NCBI RefSeq assembly: GCF_001524445.2 | Contig: NZ_CP013418.1 | Span: forward strand, 496,001 to 560,000 | Length of the DNA stretch: 64,000 nt | Direction: 5' to 3' | DNA from: Burkholderia savannae | GTDB lineage: Bacteria > Pseudomonadota > Gammaproteobacteria > Burkholderiales > Burkholderiaceae | Shown here: piece after piece, positions 8,810-17,746 of the stretch | Layout of the letters: every line of letters begins with the position of its first letter | Position numbering within the stretch: position 1 is the stretch's first letter | Made by a program: the position numbers and the translations under genes | The notes under the pieces: generated by a model | Databases searched by the model: none | What the model saw: the letters and a program-made list of their open reading frames with translations, nothing else | What the model was told of the DNA's origin: nothing

Positions 8810-9328
8810 TCACACCGTGCGCAGCCAGCCGAGCCAGTGCGCGAGCGGCGCCGCGTGCCCCCATGCGGCCTGCGCGAGCCACAGCGCGCCCGCCCACGCG
8901 GCCGCGACGACGAGCAGGTCGCAATGCCCGCTGTTCCACCAGTTCAGCGAATGGCGTTTCCACAGCCACGGCACGCCGAGCGGGTTCGGCCAGTCGGCGA
9001 TCAGATGGACGAGGCCGCCGCACGCGAAGCCGAAGAGCGGCGCGGCCCAAGGGTGGAGATGGCCGAGCGACCGATACGCGAAGACGAGCATTGCCACCCA
9101 CGCGACGCCCCAGTGCGTGACGGTGCGGTGCGTGACCCAGAGCCGCCGCGAGCGGCGCCACCACGCGAGCTCGAGCCAGTCGGGCGCGGTGCCGCCCGCG
9201 ACGCCCGCCGCGAATGCGGCGAGGCTGTAGACGTGCCACGGTCCCGCGGCGCCCGCCTGCGCGACGAGCGCCGCGGCGACGAGGCCCGCGGCCCAGCCGC
9301 TTGCGTGATGTGCTGCGTGTGATGCCAT
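8810..9328 (-). CDS. DUF457/YdjM-type membrane-bound metal-dependent hydrolase
   Basis: 172 residues, with four or five hydrophobic segments and the conserved polar pairs of this family: 'THRTVTHWG' near residue 65 and 'HLIADWPNPLG' near 110, whose His and Asp residues would hold a metal. The protein is short for the family but has both motifs. YdjM of E. coli is a LexA-regulated inner-membrane protein; the substrate of the family is not known. The start at 9328 gives MASHAAHHAS. The gene is alone on the minus strand, and the spacer upstream separates it from ggt, which runs the other way. Confidence 0.78.
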   Translation of the reverse strand: MASHAAHHASGWAAGLVAAALVAQAGAAGPWHVYSLAAFAAGVAGGTAPDWLELAWWRRSRRLWVTHRTVTHWGVAWVAMLVFAYRSLGHLHPWAAPLFGFACGGLVHLIADWPNPLGVPWLWKRHSLNWWNSGHCDLLVVAAAWAGALWLAQAAWGHAAPLAHWLGWLRTV

Positions 9329-9981
9329 GCCGGTGTTGCGTCGGCGCGCGGCCGAAATTGAAAAGGGGCGCTATCTTCGCAGATTTGGCGTGCGGCGCGC
9401 AGGAGCGGCGAAGAAAAGTTTTCGGCGCGCGCCAAGCGATGCGAACGTGAAGTTGCGCGCGGCGTGGCGGGCGCTTGGCACGGCCGACGCAGCAATCCTT
9501 TCGATCATCGCGGTGCGGCAAGGCTGATCGGCATGCAACCGTTGCCAATTGGCGGATGCCGTCTGATTTTTCAGCGCAACTTGGCGCAACTAACTACATT
9601 ATCGGCAGTGCCTCGGCGCAACGAACGCGTGACGAGCTTCCGACGAGCGCGCGGACGCAGCGGCCGCGCGCTTGCACGAACGGCGACCGGGCAACGCCGG
9701 CGTTTCGCGATTCGTCCGCCGTGGGCAACGGATGCGGCGCGGCCGGCTCGCGCGCCGGGGGCACGCACGCGGCATGCCGCGTATCGATTGCCGCTGCTTG
9801 TCATCCGGTGCGAGCCTGTCGCCATGCAATGCAACGCCGCATCCACGAGCCGCGCTCCGGGCCCCGCCGGCCGGCGCGACTACGAAGCCCCATTTTTGTT
9901 TACGCGTGCAGCCGTGCTATAAGCCTATTCGTCAGCTTTTCGCGCCCCAATTTGCAAGGAGATCAACATGGGAGACATGCA
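9329..9981. promoter_or_regulatory. Divergent spacer; candidate promoter for ggt
   Basis: About 650 bases between two divergently read genes. The piece 9340-9610 is less GC-rich than its surroundings. A reasonable sigma-70 promoter for the rightward gene is TTGTTT at 9896-9901 with TATAAG at 9918-9923 (16-base spacing), which would leave a leader of about 55 bases before the ATG at 9982. A purine-rich aaggaga lies at about 9956-9962, before an upstream ATG. Confidence 0.45.
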
Positions 9982-11700
9982 ATGAACGCAACGAACCGCT
10001 TCAAGTCGACGGCGCTCGCCGCGCTCGTGAGCGCGGCCTTCGTCGGCTTCCTGCCGAGCGCGCCCGCTCATGCGAAAGGTCCGCAGCGCGTCGTGCTCGA
10101 CGGCTCGGCCGTCGCCGTCGCCGACAAATACAGTGCCGACGCCGCCGAGCAGATCTTCAAGGAAGGCGGCAACGCGGTCGACGCCGCGGTCGCGATCGCA
10201 TTCACGCTCGCCGTCACGTATCCGGAGGCGGGCAACATCGGCGGCGGCGGCTTCATGACCATCTACAAGGACGGCAAGCCGTACTTCCTCGACTATCGCG
10301 AGCGCGCGCCGCTCGCCGCGACGAGGGACATGTACCTCGACAAGGACGGCAACGTCGTCAAGGGCATGAGCCTGTACGGCGACCGCGCGGTCGGCGTGCC
10401 GGGCACGGTCGCCGGGATGTGGGAGGCGCAGAAGCGCTTCGGCAAGCTGAAGTGGAAGCAGGTGCTCGCGCCCGCGATCCGCTACGCGCGCGACGGCTTC
10501 ATCGTCGACGAGCAGCTCGCGCAGCGCGGCGTCGACGCGTCGAAGGAATTCGGCGGCAAGACGAACTTCGACCAATACTTCGCCGGCCTGAAGGCGGGCG
10601 CGAACTTCAAGCAGCCGGAGCTCGCGGCGGTGCTGGCGCGCATCGCGAACGACGGCGCGAAGGATTTCTACGACGGCAAGACGGCCGACCTGATCGCCGT
10701 GTCGATGAAAAAGGGCGGCGGCCTCATCACGAAGCAGGACCTCGTCCAGTACAAGGCGGTGTGGCGGCAGCCGGTCCAGGCGAGCTGGAACGGCTATCGC
10801 GTGATCACCGCGCCGCCGCCGAGCTCGGGCGGCATCGGCCTTGTCCAGTTGCTGAAGATGAAGGCGGACCGCAAGGCCGACTTCGACGGCGTCACGCTGA
10901 ACTCGCCGCAATACGTGCACCTGATCGCCGAGATCGAGAAGCGCGTGTTCGCCGATCGCGCGCAGTACCTGGGCGATCCGGATTTCTACAAGGTGCCTGT
11001 CGCGCAACTGACCGACGACGCCTACATCGCGAAGCGCGCGGCCGAAGTGAATCCGGAGAAGCCGTCCGACACGAAGAGCGTGCAGCCGGGCCTCGGCACG
11101 TCGATGCCCGAGAAGGCGGAGACGACGCATTTCTCGGTCGTCGACAAGTGGGGCAACGCGGTGTCGAACACGTACACGATCAACGGCTACTTCGGCTCGG
11201 GCGTCGTCGCCGAAGGCACGGGCATCGTGCTCAACGACGAGATGGACGACTTCTCCGCGAAGCCGGGCGTGGCGAACATGTTCGGCGTCGTCGGCAGCGA
11301 CGCGAACGCGATCGAGCCGAAGAAGCGGCCGCTTTCGTCGATGTCGCCGACGATCCTGACGAAGGACGGCAAGGTCGCGCTCGTGATCGGCACGCCGGGC
11401 GGCTCGCGGATCTTCACGTCGATCTTCCAGGTGATCACGAACCTGTACGACTTCAAGATGCCGCTGAAGGACGCGGTGGGCGCGATGCGTTTCCACCATC
11501 AGCTGCTGCCGCCGAACACGATCTTCTGGGAGCCGTACCACCCGATCGACGGGGATCTGGCGAAGGGCATCGAGGCGAAGGGCTACACGCTGAAGGGCCA
11601 GGACTTCAGCGGCGACATCCAGGCGATCCAGATCGACGGCAAGACGCCCGAGGCGGTGTCCGACCCGCGCGGGCGCGGCGTGTCGCGCGTGATTCAGTGA
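9982..11700 (+). CDS. ggt: Gamma-glutamyltransferase (periplasmic)
   Basis: 572 residues, the usual length. It cleaves or transfers the gamma-glutamyl group of glutathione in the periplasm. A signal peptide is clear: a basic start, hydrophobic core LAALVSAAFVGFL, and a site after SAPAHA (residue 31). The autocatalytic cut that makes the small subunit lies before Thr381 in 'ETTHFSVVD', and Thr381 is the expected nucleophile. The later 'RPLSSMSPTI' segment with its Ser pair, which binds substrate, is intact. I chose ATG 9982 (MNATNRFK), since the frame upstream has no signal peptide sense; another ATG two codons out of frame lies just before. The gene converges on the TolC-type gene with a hairpin between. 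Confidence 0.95.
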   Translation: MNATNRFKSTALAALVSAAFVGFLPSAPAHAKGPQRVVLDGSAVAVADKYSADAAEQIFKEGGNAVDAAVAIAFTLAVTYPEAGNIGGGGFMTIYKDGKPYFLDYRERAPLAATRDMYLDKDGNVVKGMSLYGDRAVGVPGTVAGMWEAQKRFGKLKWKQVLAPAIRYARDGFIVDEQLAQRGVDASKEFGGKTNFDQYFAGLKAGANFKQPELAAVLARIANDGAKDFYDGKTADLIAVSMKKGGGLITKQDLVQYKAVWRQPVQASWNGYRVITAPPPSSGGIGLVQLLKMKADRKADFDGVTLNSPQYVHLIAEIEKRVFADRAQYLGDPDFYKVPVAQLTDDAYIAKRAAEVNPEKPSDTKSVQPGLGTSMPEKAETTHFSVVDKWGNAVSNTYTINGYFGSGVVAEGTGIVLNDEMDDFSAKPGVANMFGVVGSDANAIEPKKRPLSSMSPTILTKDGKVALVIGTPGGSRIFTSIFQVITNLYDFKMPLKDAVGAMRFHHQLLPPNTIFWEPYHPIDGDLAKGIEAKGYTLKGQDFSGDIQAIQIDGKTPEAVSDPRGRGVSRVIQ

Positions 11701-11778
11701 GCGTGTAGCGTCGTTTGCCGCTCGCCGCTCGCCGCTCGCCGCTCGCCGCCGGAAGCGCCGGGCGGCGAAAGCGGTAAA

Positions 11779-11882
11779 GTACCGAAGTACCGAAGTACCG
11801 AAGTGGCGAAGTGGCGAAGTGGCGAAGTGGCGAAGTGGCGAAATGGCGAAGTGGCGAAGTGGCGAAGCGGCGAAGCGGCGCA
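11779..11882. repeat. 8-bp tandem repeat, 13 units
   Basis: Unit gt(ac/gg)cgaa repeated 13 times in exact register: three gtaccgaa, then mostly gtggcgaa with single-base variants, ending with gcggcgaa units. It is preceded by four copies of 'cgctcgc' (11718-11745). It sits between convergent genes, where it is unlikely to disturb either one. Confidence 0.92.
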
Positions 11883-12010
11883 TCGGCCGGCGGCGCGTTT
11901 CGTTTTCGCCGCGCGCTTCCGCCGCTTCCGCCGCATTCCCGCCGTTCCTGCGTCTTTGCCGCGCCGCTGTTCCGGCGCGCGCTTCGTCGCGAGGCTTTCG
12001 GCGAAAACGA

Positions 12011-12079
12011 AAACGTCCCGCTTGCGTCACACGATCGTCACGATCGTCACGATCGTCGTGCCGCGCAAGCGGGACGTTT
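12011..12079 (-). terminator. Long-arm hairpin terminator with a triplicated loop
   Basis: aaacgtcccgcttgcg (12011-12026) pairs perfectly with cgcaagcgggacgttt (12064-12079). The 37-base loop contains three copies of cgatcgtca. On the minus strand the hairpin is followed by a T-rich tail (tttcgttttcgcc), so it fits a Rho-independent terminator for the TolC-type gene ending at 12146, and may also stop ggt transcripts. Confidence 0.75.
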
Positions 12080-12145
12080 CATTTCGGTGCGCGAGACGTC
12101 CGCGGCCCGAGCGCGCCGAACGCGCGCACCGGATCGCGCGGCCGC

Positions 12146-13588
12146 TCACTCGCTCGTTTGATCCGGCGAAGCCGCGTTGCTCGCGAGGAAGCTGTCCACC
12201 GCCACGAGTGACTGCTCGTCCAGCGTGCCGAGAATGCCCTTCAGCTTCAGTTGCAGCTTCAGCGCGTCGAGATAGCTCTCGAACAGCTTCTGGCGGATGT
12301 TCGAGATGTCGGTGCGCAGGTTCAGCGTCTCGTACGTCGTGCTGTAGCCGACCTGGTGCGCCTTCATCGACGAATCGTACGCGAGCCGCGCCGCCTGCAG
12401 CGACTGCTGCAGCGCGCGGATGCGCGTGCCGATCGACTGCAGCGCCGCGAGCGTCTCGCGATGGTCGGTGCTCAACTGCTGCTCGACTTCGCGCAGCCGG
12501 TTCTGGTACTGCGTCGCGACGTGCTCGGCCTCGACCTGCCGGTAGTGCACGCTGCCGCCCGAGAAGATCGGAATCGTCACCTGCACGCCGACCGCGCTCT
12601 GATGGAAGTCGGATTTGTCGGTGAGGCCGCGCAGGTTCGGATTGAGCCCGCGCGAATACGACGCGAACAGGTCGACGGTCGGCAGATGCTCGGCGCCGAT
12701 GCGCTTCGCGGCGAGCCGCGCGACGCGCAGGTCGCGATACGCCTGCTGATACGACGGGTTGTCCTGCGGCTGGTAATCGCCCGACGGAATGCGCGGCGAC
12801 GTGCCGTGCATCGCGAGCCGCGGCCAGCGCGTGAAATCGATCGCGGAGCCGAGCAGCGTCTCGTAGCGCGCGCGGCGCGCCTCGACGTCGATGCGTGCGA
12901 GCGCCTCGTCCGATTGCGCGAGGCTCCTGCGCGCCTCGATCTCGGCGGTGTCGCCGATCGTCTTCATCCCGAGCTGCGCCATGCGGCGCGTGTCGCTCTC
13001 GAGCCGCGCGAGCGCGTCGACCTCGTCGTCGGCGAGCTGCAGCTTCTCGCGCGCGGACAGCAGATCGAAGCACGCGTTCGCCACGCGCATGATGAGCTCC
13101 TGCTTCGCGACTTCGAGCTGCTGCCGCGCCGATTCCTCGAATTCCTTTGCGCGGCTCATGTCGTACAGGTACGGCATGTTGAAGAGCGCCTGCGTGACCT
13201 GCGCGGCGCCGTATGCGGCGGTGCTGTTGCCGCTCACGTCGATGCCGAACAGGTTCGCGTGCGTGCCGTAGCGCCCCCATTCGAGCTGCGCGCTCGCCTG
13301 CGGCAGCATTTGCGCGCGCGCCTGCGGGAATTTCTGCCGCGCGGCGTCGTATTCGGCCCGCGCCTGCAGGAATTTCGGATCGTTCGAAACCGCATGCTGG
13401 TAAACCTCGTCTAGACAGAATGCGCTTGCCGTTTCGGAACCGGTACCGAGTGCGACGAATGCCGCGCAAACGGTGGCGTAAGCCACATTGGCTCGAAAGC
13501 GAAAGGATTTACTCGTTAAGTGAAAACCCGCATGCCAAAATTTAGACGAGGCACCCAAATTCGCTGTTTCAAACATCTCCGTCTCCAT
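12146..13588 (-). CDS. TolC-family outer-membrane channel protein
   Basis: 480 residues, normal for TolC-like channels. The outer-membrane trimer spans the envelope and docks on an HlyD-type adaptor. Signs: an N-terminal signal peptide ending near 'GSETASA' (about residue 56), then long helices with the family's inner duplication, e.g. 'ARAEYDAARQKFPQARAQML' early and 'RQVEAEHVATQYQNRLREVE' in the second half. The C-terminus 'SPDQTSE' is polar. It is encoded opposite to, and about 270 bases from, two secreted-peptide genes and a C39 ABC exporter, which is why I assign it to that export route. The signal peptide has an unusually long start; Met5 could be the true start. Confidence 0.9.
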   Translation of the reverse strand: METEMFETANLGASSKFWHAGFHLTSKSFRFRANVAYATVCAAFVALGTGSETASAFCLDEVYQHAVSNDPKFLQARAEYDAARQKFPQARAQMLPQASAQLEWGRYGTHANLFGIDVSGNSTAAYGAAQVTQALFNMPYLYDMSRAKEFEESARQQLEVAKQELIMRVANACFDLLSAREKLQLADDEVDALARLESDTRRMAQLGMKTIGDTAEIEARRSLAQSDEALARIDVEARRARYETLLGSAIDFTRWPRLAMHGTSPRIPSGDYQPQDNPSYQQAYRDLRVARLAAKRIGAEHLPTVDLFASYSRGLNPNLRGLTDKSDFHQSAVGVQVTIPIFSGGSVHYRQVEAEHVATQYQNRLREVEQQLSTDHRETLAALQSIGTRIRALQQSLQAARLAYDSSMKAHQVGYSTTYETLNLRTDISNIRQKLFESYLDALKLQLKLKGILGTLDEQSLVAVDSFLASNAASPDQTSE

Positions 13589-13855
13589 CTCCTGCCATGT
13601 GTCAAGCGGTCGACGCTACAAATTAAACGTTTTAAATAATGAGTTGAAACGCATGCATCTTTTTGGTGAATTTCGGATCGTCAAAAACCCATATATGACG
13701 AGGCCGGCCATCTTGTTTCCATCTTGAGCGCATGATAGCCTGATTCCGGCTTGTAATCGCAGCGATAAAAAATAAACGTCGTTCGGTTATTTACGGCCAT
13801 TGGCATTATTAGAGAAGTCTTGACGTCGTCTTTTTTTCTTTACGAGGAGATAGTT
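13589..13855. promoter_or_regulatory. AT-rich divergent control region of the peptide export locus
   Basis: This 267-base spacer is strikingly AT-rich for this genome, with runs such as attaaacgttttaaataatg near 13621-13641 and gataaaaaataaacg near 13764-13778. It separates the leftward channel gene from the first precursor peptide. It presumably holds both promoters, but I cannot pick -35/-10 boxes with confidence. The low G+C continues into both peptide genes, as often seen in acquired DNA. Confidence 0.5.
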
Positions 13856-14029
13856 ATGAAGGTTATGACGATGGAGCAGACCAAGGTGGTTCACGGCGGC
13901 GGCCCGATCAGCTCGCTGGGCACGCTGGCAGCGGCATCCGGCCCGCTGTTCACGGCGCTCGGCCAGTTCATGCCGACGCTCGGCGGCTACCTGCAGAATC
14001 CCAAGAACTACAATAGCAACGGCAAGTAA
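13856..14029 (+). CDS. Double-glycine leader precursor peptide 1 (57 aa)
   Basis: ATG at 13856 follows GAGGAGA at 13844-13850, which fixes the start. Residues 1-15, MKVMTMEQTKVVHGG, form a double-glycine leader of the kind cut by C39 peptidases. The 42-residue remainder begins GPISSLGTLAAASG and is Gly/Leu/Ala-rich, with no Cys, and a polar C-terminal tail ending NYNSNGK. Small size, hydrophobic core and neighbouring exporter suggest a secreted bacteriocin-like or signalling peptide. No immunity gene is obvious. Homology to a known microcin is not recognised; the function is inferred from leader and context. Confidence 0.85.
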   Translation: MKVMTMEQTKVVHGGGPISSLGTLAAASGPLFTALGQFMPTLGGYLQNPKNYNSNGK

Positions 14030-14045
14030 GCACTAGCCGTTGCAT

Positions 14046-14072
14046 TTGCGCGGGGAGGCGCCCCCCGCGTAA
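14046..14072 (+). promoter_or_regulatory. Stem-loop between the two precursor genes
   Basis: ttgcgcgggg, a 7-base loop, and ccccgcgtaa, pairing 10 bp with one G-T. It lies 16 bases after the stop of precursor 1 and has no T-run, so it is more likely an RNA 3' protector or weak terminator that sets the ratio of the two peptides than a full stop. Confidence 0.45.
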
Positions 14073-14182
14073 AATAGTCTGAAGTTCAAGTTGCAAAAAC
14101 GGTAATCCGTCGCCAATCGAGATATATAAACACTATTCATTCTTCTTTGTTGGCAATCGGAGGAAATGATCAGGAGACAGTG

Positions 14183-14455
14183 ATGTCGAGGCATCTCCGA
14201 ATGGGGTCGTCCGCGCTGGCGGATGCGGATTCGGGCCACGACGTTGCTTCAAGAGTAAAGGCCACCCCGATGCAAGCCATATCTGAGCAACAAGCCCGTG
14301 CGATCCGCGGCGGAGGCTCTGCCTACGCCAACTCGGCCGCCTACACGGTTTCCCTCGCGAATCAATCGATCGGCCCCGTCGTCAACGGGCTCTTGACCCA
14401 ATACCAGGCCCAGGCCGTCAACCAATTCAAAATGGCGCTCGGGTCCGGCAGCTAA
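14183..14455 (+). CDS. Double-glycine leader precursor peptide 2 (90 aa or 61 aa)
   Basis: The frame from ATG 14183 has AGGAGA at 14172-14177 and gives 90 residues. Residues 30-44 read MQAISEQQARAIRGG, matching the 15-residue leader of precursor 1, and Met30 (ATG at 14270, preceded by AAAGG) could itself be the start, giving 61 residues. The 46-residue core starts GSAYANSAAYTVSLANQ, has no Cys, and ends 'MALGSGS'. It is more polar than core 1, with several Asn, Gln and Ser. The 29-residue extension before the leader would be unusual for a C39 substrate. The gene lies 136 bases before the exporter and is probably in the same transcript. Confidence 0.82.
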   Translation: MSRHLRMGSSALADADSGHDVASRVKATPMQAISEQQARAIRGGGSAYANSAAYTVSLANQSIGPVVNGLLTQYQAQAVNQFKMALGSGS

Positions 14456-14590
14456 GCCGGGCTCGAAGCAGCGTCCAGGCCGCGTTCCGCTGAAGCCGGG
14501 GCGCGGCGTTCACGCCGTGCCCGCGCGACGGCTTCGAGCCGCAGCGCGCCGGGCGCGGGCCGGCATTGTCGTGTCCAGCATTCGCAAGCT

Positions 14591-16714
14591 ATGTGGTTCA
14601 ACACAAATAAAGTCAGGCCCATTCTTCAGGACGAGGTGACCGAATGCGGTCTCGCGTGCCTTGCGATGATCGCGACCTGGCACGGCCGGGACACGACGTT
14701 GCGCACGCTGCGCAACCGGTATCCCGTGAAGATCGATTCCGGCCTGTCGTTCTTCGATCTGATGGAGATCGCGAACGACCTCGGGATGCGCGCGCGCGGG
14801 CTCCAGTTCGAGGCGAACGAGATCGACGCGCTGAAGCTGCCGTGCATCCTGCACTGGGGGATGAACCACTACGTCGTGCTGACGAAAGTCTGCTACGGCA
14901 GCGTGCACATCGTCGATCCGGCGCTCGGCGAGACGAAACTGCCGCTCGCGCAGGCGCTCACGCAGATCACGGGCTACGCGCTCGAGCTCAATCCGGACAT
15001 CGGCTTCAAGCACGTCGGCACGTCCGACAAGATCCATCTGCGCGACTACCTGGTGGGCCTCACGGGCATTCGCAAGAGCATCCTGCTCGGCGTCGGGGGC
15101 GGCATCGCCGCGCAGTTGCTGCTGCTGCTCGGGCCGTCGTACGTGCAGCTCACGATCGACGAGGCGCTGAAGAAGACCGACGTCGACATTCTGTACCTGC
15201 TGACGATCCTGTTCGGTATCGTGTTCCTGTTCGACACGCTGTACGCGAACCTCGTCGGCAACATCAAGAGCTACTTGCGCAACATCGTGTCGCAGCAGCT
15301 GTCGTCGAACATGGTCGGGCATCTCGCGCGGCTGCCGATCGGCTATTACCTGTTCCACAACACGGGCGATTCGATTTCGCGCGTCGCGTCGGTGTCGGAG
15401 ATCGGCCGCTTTCTCGTCGACGGGCTGATCGGCGGGCTGCTCAACGTGTTCACGTGCGTCGTCACGCTCGTGCTGATGCTGTATTACAGCCCGGTGCTCG
15501 CCGGCATCAGCCTCGCGGGGATGGTGCTGTTCGCGCTGTCGCGGCTCGCGATCCAGCCGCAGCTGCAGGACGCGATGTCGCAGATCCTCACGCGCGGCGC
15601 CGAGGCCGACGCGCTGCTCATCGAGAACATTCGCTCCGCGCATTCGATCAAGCTGCTGTCGTCGGAAACCTCGCGCAGCAGCCTGTGGGTGAACGCGTTC
15701 ACGCAGAAGCTGCAGGCGGTTCGCCAGCAGGAGCGGCTGCAATTGCTGTTCGACGCGATCTCGAAGGGGATCGTCCATGTCGAGCAGCTGATCATCGTCA
15801 CGTACGGCGCGTGGCTCGTGATGCACGGGCAGAGCACGATCGGGATCATCTACGCGTTCATCCAGTACAAGAACCTGTTCGCGGACAAGTTCATCGATTC
15901 GATCCAGCTCTACGTGCGGCGCAAGGTCTTGCAGGTGCACATGGACCGCGTCGCCGACGTGCTGCAGACCGAAACCGAAGAGCCCGCGCCCGACGCGCCG
16001 GTGCGCTCGGTCGAGCATTTCGACGGCTCGCTGTCGATTCGTGCGCTGACGTACACACCGAAGGGCGGCCGCCGTGCGATTCTCGAAGACATCGATCTCG
16101 ACGTGCCGGCCGGCGCGAAGGTCGCGATCGTCGGCCGGACCGGCAGCGGCAAGACGACGCTTCTGAACCTGATCTGCGGGCTGTATCAGTCGAGCCCGGG
16201 CACGCTGTTCGTGGGCGGCGTCGATCTGTCCGAGGTGAACCTGAGGCTCTACCGAAAGCACGTCGCGGCCGTCACGCAGTCGGATCAGCTGTTCCGCGGC
16301 ACGATTCGCGACAACATCACGAACTTCGCGCCCGCGCCACGCGTCGGCGCGATGCACGAGGCCGCGCGCCTCGCGTGCATCGACCGCGAAATCGATCAGC
16401 TCGACAACCGCTACGACACGCCGCTCGGCGACACGCAGAGGTTCCTGTCGGCCGGGCAGATGCAGCGCCTGCTGATCGCCCGTGCGCTGTATTGCGAGCC
16501 GCGGCTCCTGATTCTCGACGAATTCTCGTCGAACCTCGATCAGGCGACGACGCACGAGATCTGCCGCAACGTGCTGACGCTGCCGTGCACGATCGTGCTC
16601 GTCACGCACGACGCGTCGATCCTGTCGATGGTCGATCGCATCTACGAGATGCGCGACGGCCGCCTCGCCGAAGTGACGCCCGAGCGGCAGCCGGAGCTGG
16701 AGGTGCAGCGATGA
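14591..16714 (+). CDS. Peptidase-containing ABC exporter (C39 peptidase, PCAT)
   Basis: 707 residues. It removes double-glycine leaders and pumps the mature peptide out at the cost of ATP. The N-terminal C39 domain (1-130) has the oxyanion Gln13, catalytic Cys19 (TECGLACLAM), His93 (MNHYVVL) and Asp109 (VDP), so the peptidase looks active. A six-helix transporter domain follows at about 155-440. The nucleotide-binding domain has Walker A GRTGSGKTT, the signature LSAGQ (an Ala where Gly is usual) and Walker B LLILDEFSSNLD. The stop overlaps the next gene's ATG by four bases (ATGA). No clear ribosome site precedes ATG 14591. Its substrates are most simply the two peptides upstream and the one at 21800-22057. 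Confidence 0.95.
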   Translation: MWFNTNKVRPILQDEVTECGLACLAMIATWHGRDTTLRTLRNRYPVKIDSGLSFFDLMEIANDLGMRARGLQFEANEIDALKLPCILHWGMNHYVVLTKVCYGSVHIVDPALGETKLPLAQALTQITGYALELNPDIGFKHVGTSDKIHLRDYLVGLTGIRKSILLGVGGGIAAQLLLLLGPSYVQLTIDEALKKTDVDILYLLTILFGIVFLFDTLYANLVGNIKSYLRNIVSQQLSSNMVGHLARLPIGYYLFHNTGDSISRVASVSEIGRFLVDGLIGGLLNVFTCVVTLVLMLYYSPVLAGISLAGMVLFALSRLAIQPQLQDAMSQILTRGAEADALLIENIRSAHSIKLLSSETSRSSLWVNAFTQKLQAVRQQERLQLLFDAISKGIVHVEQLIIVTYGAWLVMHGQSTIGIIYAFIQYKNLFADKFIDSIQLYVRRKVLQVHMDRVADVLQTETEEPAPDAPVRSVEHFDGSLSIRALTYTPKGGRRAILEDIDLDVPAGAKVAIVGRTGSGKTTLLNLICGLYQSSPGTLFVGGVDLSEVNLRLYRKHVAAVTQSDQLFRGTIRDNITNFAPAPRVGAMHEAARLACIDREIDQLDNRYDTPLGDTQRFLSAGQMQRLLIARALYCEPRLLILDEFSSNLDQATTHEICRNVLTLPCTIVLVTHDASILSMVDRIYEMRDGRLAEVTPERQPELEVQR

Positions 16715-17733
16715 CGTTGATGCGGCTCTTTCTGTTCAATGCGTTCTCGTATTGCTTTTTCGTGCGGCGGATCGTCAAGCGGATCGCGCTCGGCCGCTCG
16801 CCCGAACGCGGGCTCGGCATGATGCGCTGGTGCGCGGGCGTCTGCCTGCGCCTCTTTCCGTCGATCCGCTCGTCGATCGAAATGTCGGTGAGGCACATGC
16901 TGAGCGCGCACCTGAACGACGATCCGGTGCGCATCCGCGGCGTCGCGGACGGCATCGTCCACGAGCTGTTCGAGGCCGAGGTGGCGGGGCTGATGCTGCG
17001 CTCGCACAGCATCGCGTCGATGAAGGCGCTGCTCGACCGGATGGAATGCGAAGGCGAGAGCGCGCTGCGCGCGGCGCTCGCGCGAGGCGGCCCGCTGATG
17101 CTCGCGGGCCTGCACTTCGGCAACCTGATGCTGTTCGTCACGAAGCTGCGGCTGATGATTCCCGAAGACCGCAAGATGATGATCGTGATGCACAAGGACG
17201 CGCCGGGCGCGTTCTTCGACGACGCGCTGCGCCTCGTCGAAGAATACGGCGCGGGCAAGATCGAGCTGATCGACATCGAGCAGCGCGTGCATCTGCGCCG
17301 GCTCGTCACGGGCTTGCGCAAGGAAGCGCCCGTGTTCCTGCTGTTCTCCGATCTGCACGGCCGCTTCGGCAAGACCAACGCATGCCGGCTCGGCGGCCGC
17401 TGGGTGCGGCTCGCGGGCGGCGGCGTGAAGCTCGCGGTCGAGCACGACATCCCGATGCTCGTGTCGTATGCGACGGGCGTGCCGTTTCGCGACACGTGCA
17501 AGATGCACTTCGTCGAGCTCGACGCGCGGCCCGCGTCGCGGATGCTCGGCGTCGCGGACGAATCGTCGCGCGTCGCGGCGACCCATCAGCGGATCGCCGA
17601 CAAGCTCGAGGAAGCGCTCGTGAAGCAGCCCGAACAGTGGCACTTCTGGGAGCACTTCACGCCGTACCTGATGCCATCCCCGTTGCTCGAGCCGAACGCG
17701 CGCGCCGCCGCGCAGACGCTGCGCAGCGCCTGA
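16711..17733 (+). CDS. Lysophospholipid-acyltransferase-like (LpxL/HtrB-like) protein
   Basis: 340 residues, coupled to the exporter by an ATGA overlap. The fold resembles lipid A late acyltransferases: an N-terminal hydrophobic/basic segment (residues 5-30), then 'LMLAGLHFGNLMLF' around 129-142, where the family has its HX4(D/E) catalytic motif, and a later 'FLLFSDLHGRFGKTNACRLGG' region like the family's substrate pocket. The His is present (His135), but the fifth residue after it is Met, not Asp/Glu, so normal acyl transfer may be lost or altered. Because it lies inside a peptide export operon, it may act on a lipid or on the peptides themselves. Alternatively it is a structural homologue. 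Confidence 0.72.
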   Translation: MTLMRLFLFNAFSYCFFVRRIVKRIALGRSPERGLGMMRWCAGVCLRLFPSIRSSIEMSVRHMLSAHLNDDPVRIRGVADGIVHELFEAEVAGLMLRSHSIASMKALLDRMECEGESALRAALARGGPLMLAGLHFGNLMLFVTKLRLMIPEDRKMMIVMHKDAPGAFFDDALRLVEEYGAGKIELIDIEQRVHLRRLVTGLRKEAPVFLLFSDLHGRFGKTNACRLGGRWVRLAGGGVKLAVEHDIPMLVSYATGVPFRDTCKMHFVELDARPASRMLGVADESSRVAATHQRIADKLEEALVKQPEQWHFWEHFTPYLMPSPLLEPNARAAAQTLRSA

Positions 17734-17746
17734 CGAGTTTTCGCCC

